Below are positions 5,441-5,982 of a stretch of DNA of 5,982 nucleotides, piece after piece. A program made the position numbers and the translations under genes. The notes below the pieces were generated by a model. The model did no database searches, was not told the origin of the DNA, and saw only the letters and a program-made list of their open reading frames with translations. Source of the DNA: an uncultured Labedella sp. (GTDB lineage: Bacteria; Actinomycetota; Actinomycetes; Actinomycetales; Microbacteriaceae); NCBI GenBank assembly GCA_934636065.1, contig CAKTZW010000128.1, positions 1-5,982 on the forward strand, in the 5' to 3' direction. Every line of letters starts with the position of its first letter. Position 1 is the first letter of the stretch.

Positions 5441-5982
5441 GTGCGCGGCACCGTCCACACTGGGGTGATGGTCGCTCCTCCCCCTGCCCGATCGCGCCGC
5501 GATCGCGTGCTCGCGTGGGCCGGTGATCTCTTCGCCGCCCTCATGATCGTGGGGTCGGCGTTCGCGCCCTTCCCGATCGGGACGCCCGACGACCCGATCA
5601 GCCGGACCGTCATGATCCTGCCGGCGCTCCTGCTCCCCGCCCGGCGCCGCTGGCCCCTCCCGGTCCTCGCGTGCTGCCTCGCCCTGTACGGCATCTCCTC
5701 CGCCACCGGGGCGCTGTCGCCGGGGATCGCCATCGCCACGGCGATCGCCGTCTTCGGGGTCGCGAACCGCTCGGACCGCCGGACGACGGTGGTCGTGACG
5801 ATCGTGTCGATCGCCGCGGTCGTCGGCCTCACCCTCCTCGCCTCCCTCAGCAGCGATGCCGACTCCCGTGTGATCCAGGTCGCCGCGACCGTCGCCGTCG
5901 CCGCGGCCGCCGGCGACGCGACCCGGTCGCGCCGCGAGTACATCGTGGCGATCACGGAACGCGCCGAGCGGGCGGAGCGGAC
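5441..5982 (+). CDS. Sensor histidine kinase, N-terminal membrane part (3' end outside window)
   Basis: Only 180 codons are present. After a short basic N-terminus (RSRRDRVLAWAGDL) there are about five to six hydrophobic segments (roughly 28-46, 56-66, 73-88, 93-108, 115-136 and 143-158) separated by short charged loops. These are followed by AAAGDATRSRREYIVAITER and a run of Glu/Arg/Ala beginning a coiled coil (from about residue 160). Multi-pass membrane sensors followed by a GDAxRSRRxY segment and a coiled coil are characteristic of NarL/DesK-type (HisKA_3) kinases in actinobacteria. The phosphoacceptor histidine and ATPase domain lie beyond the window, so kinase activity is inferred. The start is set at GTG 5441 by the strong ribosome site at 5424-5432, with ATG 5468 as the alternative. 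Divergent placement from the ABC operon suggests the two-component system controls it, with the response regulator probably next. Confidence 0.75.
   Translation, partial: MRGTVHTGVMVAPPPARSRRDRVLAWAGDLFAALMIVGSAFAPFPIGTPDDPISRTVMILPALLLPARRRWPLPVLACCLALYGISSATGALSPGIAIATAIAVFGVANRSDRRTTVVVTIVSIAAVVGLTLLASLSSDADSRVIQVAATVAVAAAAGDATRSRREYIVAITERAERAER

Noticed and set aside
5386..5955. 189-residue minus-strand ORF opposite the kinase
   Set aside because: It is Arg/Thr/Ala-rich without recognisable domains. The plus strand encodes ordered membrane segments and has a strong ribosome site.

Overview
The window is very GC-rich, with dense G/C at third codon positions and large spurious ORFs opposite real genes. 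This points to a high-GC actinobacterium. An actinobacterial-type RNase J and a 107-residue protein that matches the Microbacteriaceae-typical DUF7882 family suggest the family Microbacteriaceae. That placement rests on recalled family features, not on a search.

Layout, left to right. (1) At 2-124 (+) lies the 3' end of a gene encoding a C-terminal membrane helix with a basic tail. It converges on rnj. (2) Between the two genes sits a 25-bp perfect inverted repeat (137-190), read as a bidirectional terminator. (3) At 199-1902 (-) is a complete ribonuclease J gene with all metallo-beta-lactamase and beta-CASP motifs. (4) The 318-nt gap 1903-2220 has no credible gene. It holds the likely rnj leader, with several hairpins and a 14-nt tandem repeat, and a strong hairpin (2145-2200) just past the next gene. 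(5) Two short minus-strand genes follow: a 127-residue unknown protein (2221-2604) and the DUF7882-like protein (2690-3013). (6) The 215-nt gap 3014-3228 holds a 15-bp hairpin flanked by complementary purine and pyrimidine tracts. (7) At 3229-5300 (-) is a two-gene ABC transporter operon, ATPase then FtsX/MacB-type permease, joined by an ATGA overlap. (8) Divergent from it, starting near 5441 (+), is the N-terminal membrane sensor of a probable NarL/DesK-type histidine kinase that runs off the right edge.

How the genes relate. RNase J is a housekeeping mRNA and rRNA processing and decay enzyme and looks monocistronic here. The ABC pair and the divergent kinase form a familiar actinobacterial arrangement, in which a two-component system controls a neighbouring MacB-like transporter. 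The response regulator would lie beyond the window, and the transported substrate cannot be read from the sequence. The two small proteins have no known function.

I see no CRISPR array, tRNA, rRNA, insertion sequence or phage gene. Most of the window is ordinary chromosomal content. The least explained parts are the structured intergenic regions and the start region of the kinase gene.
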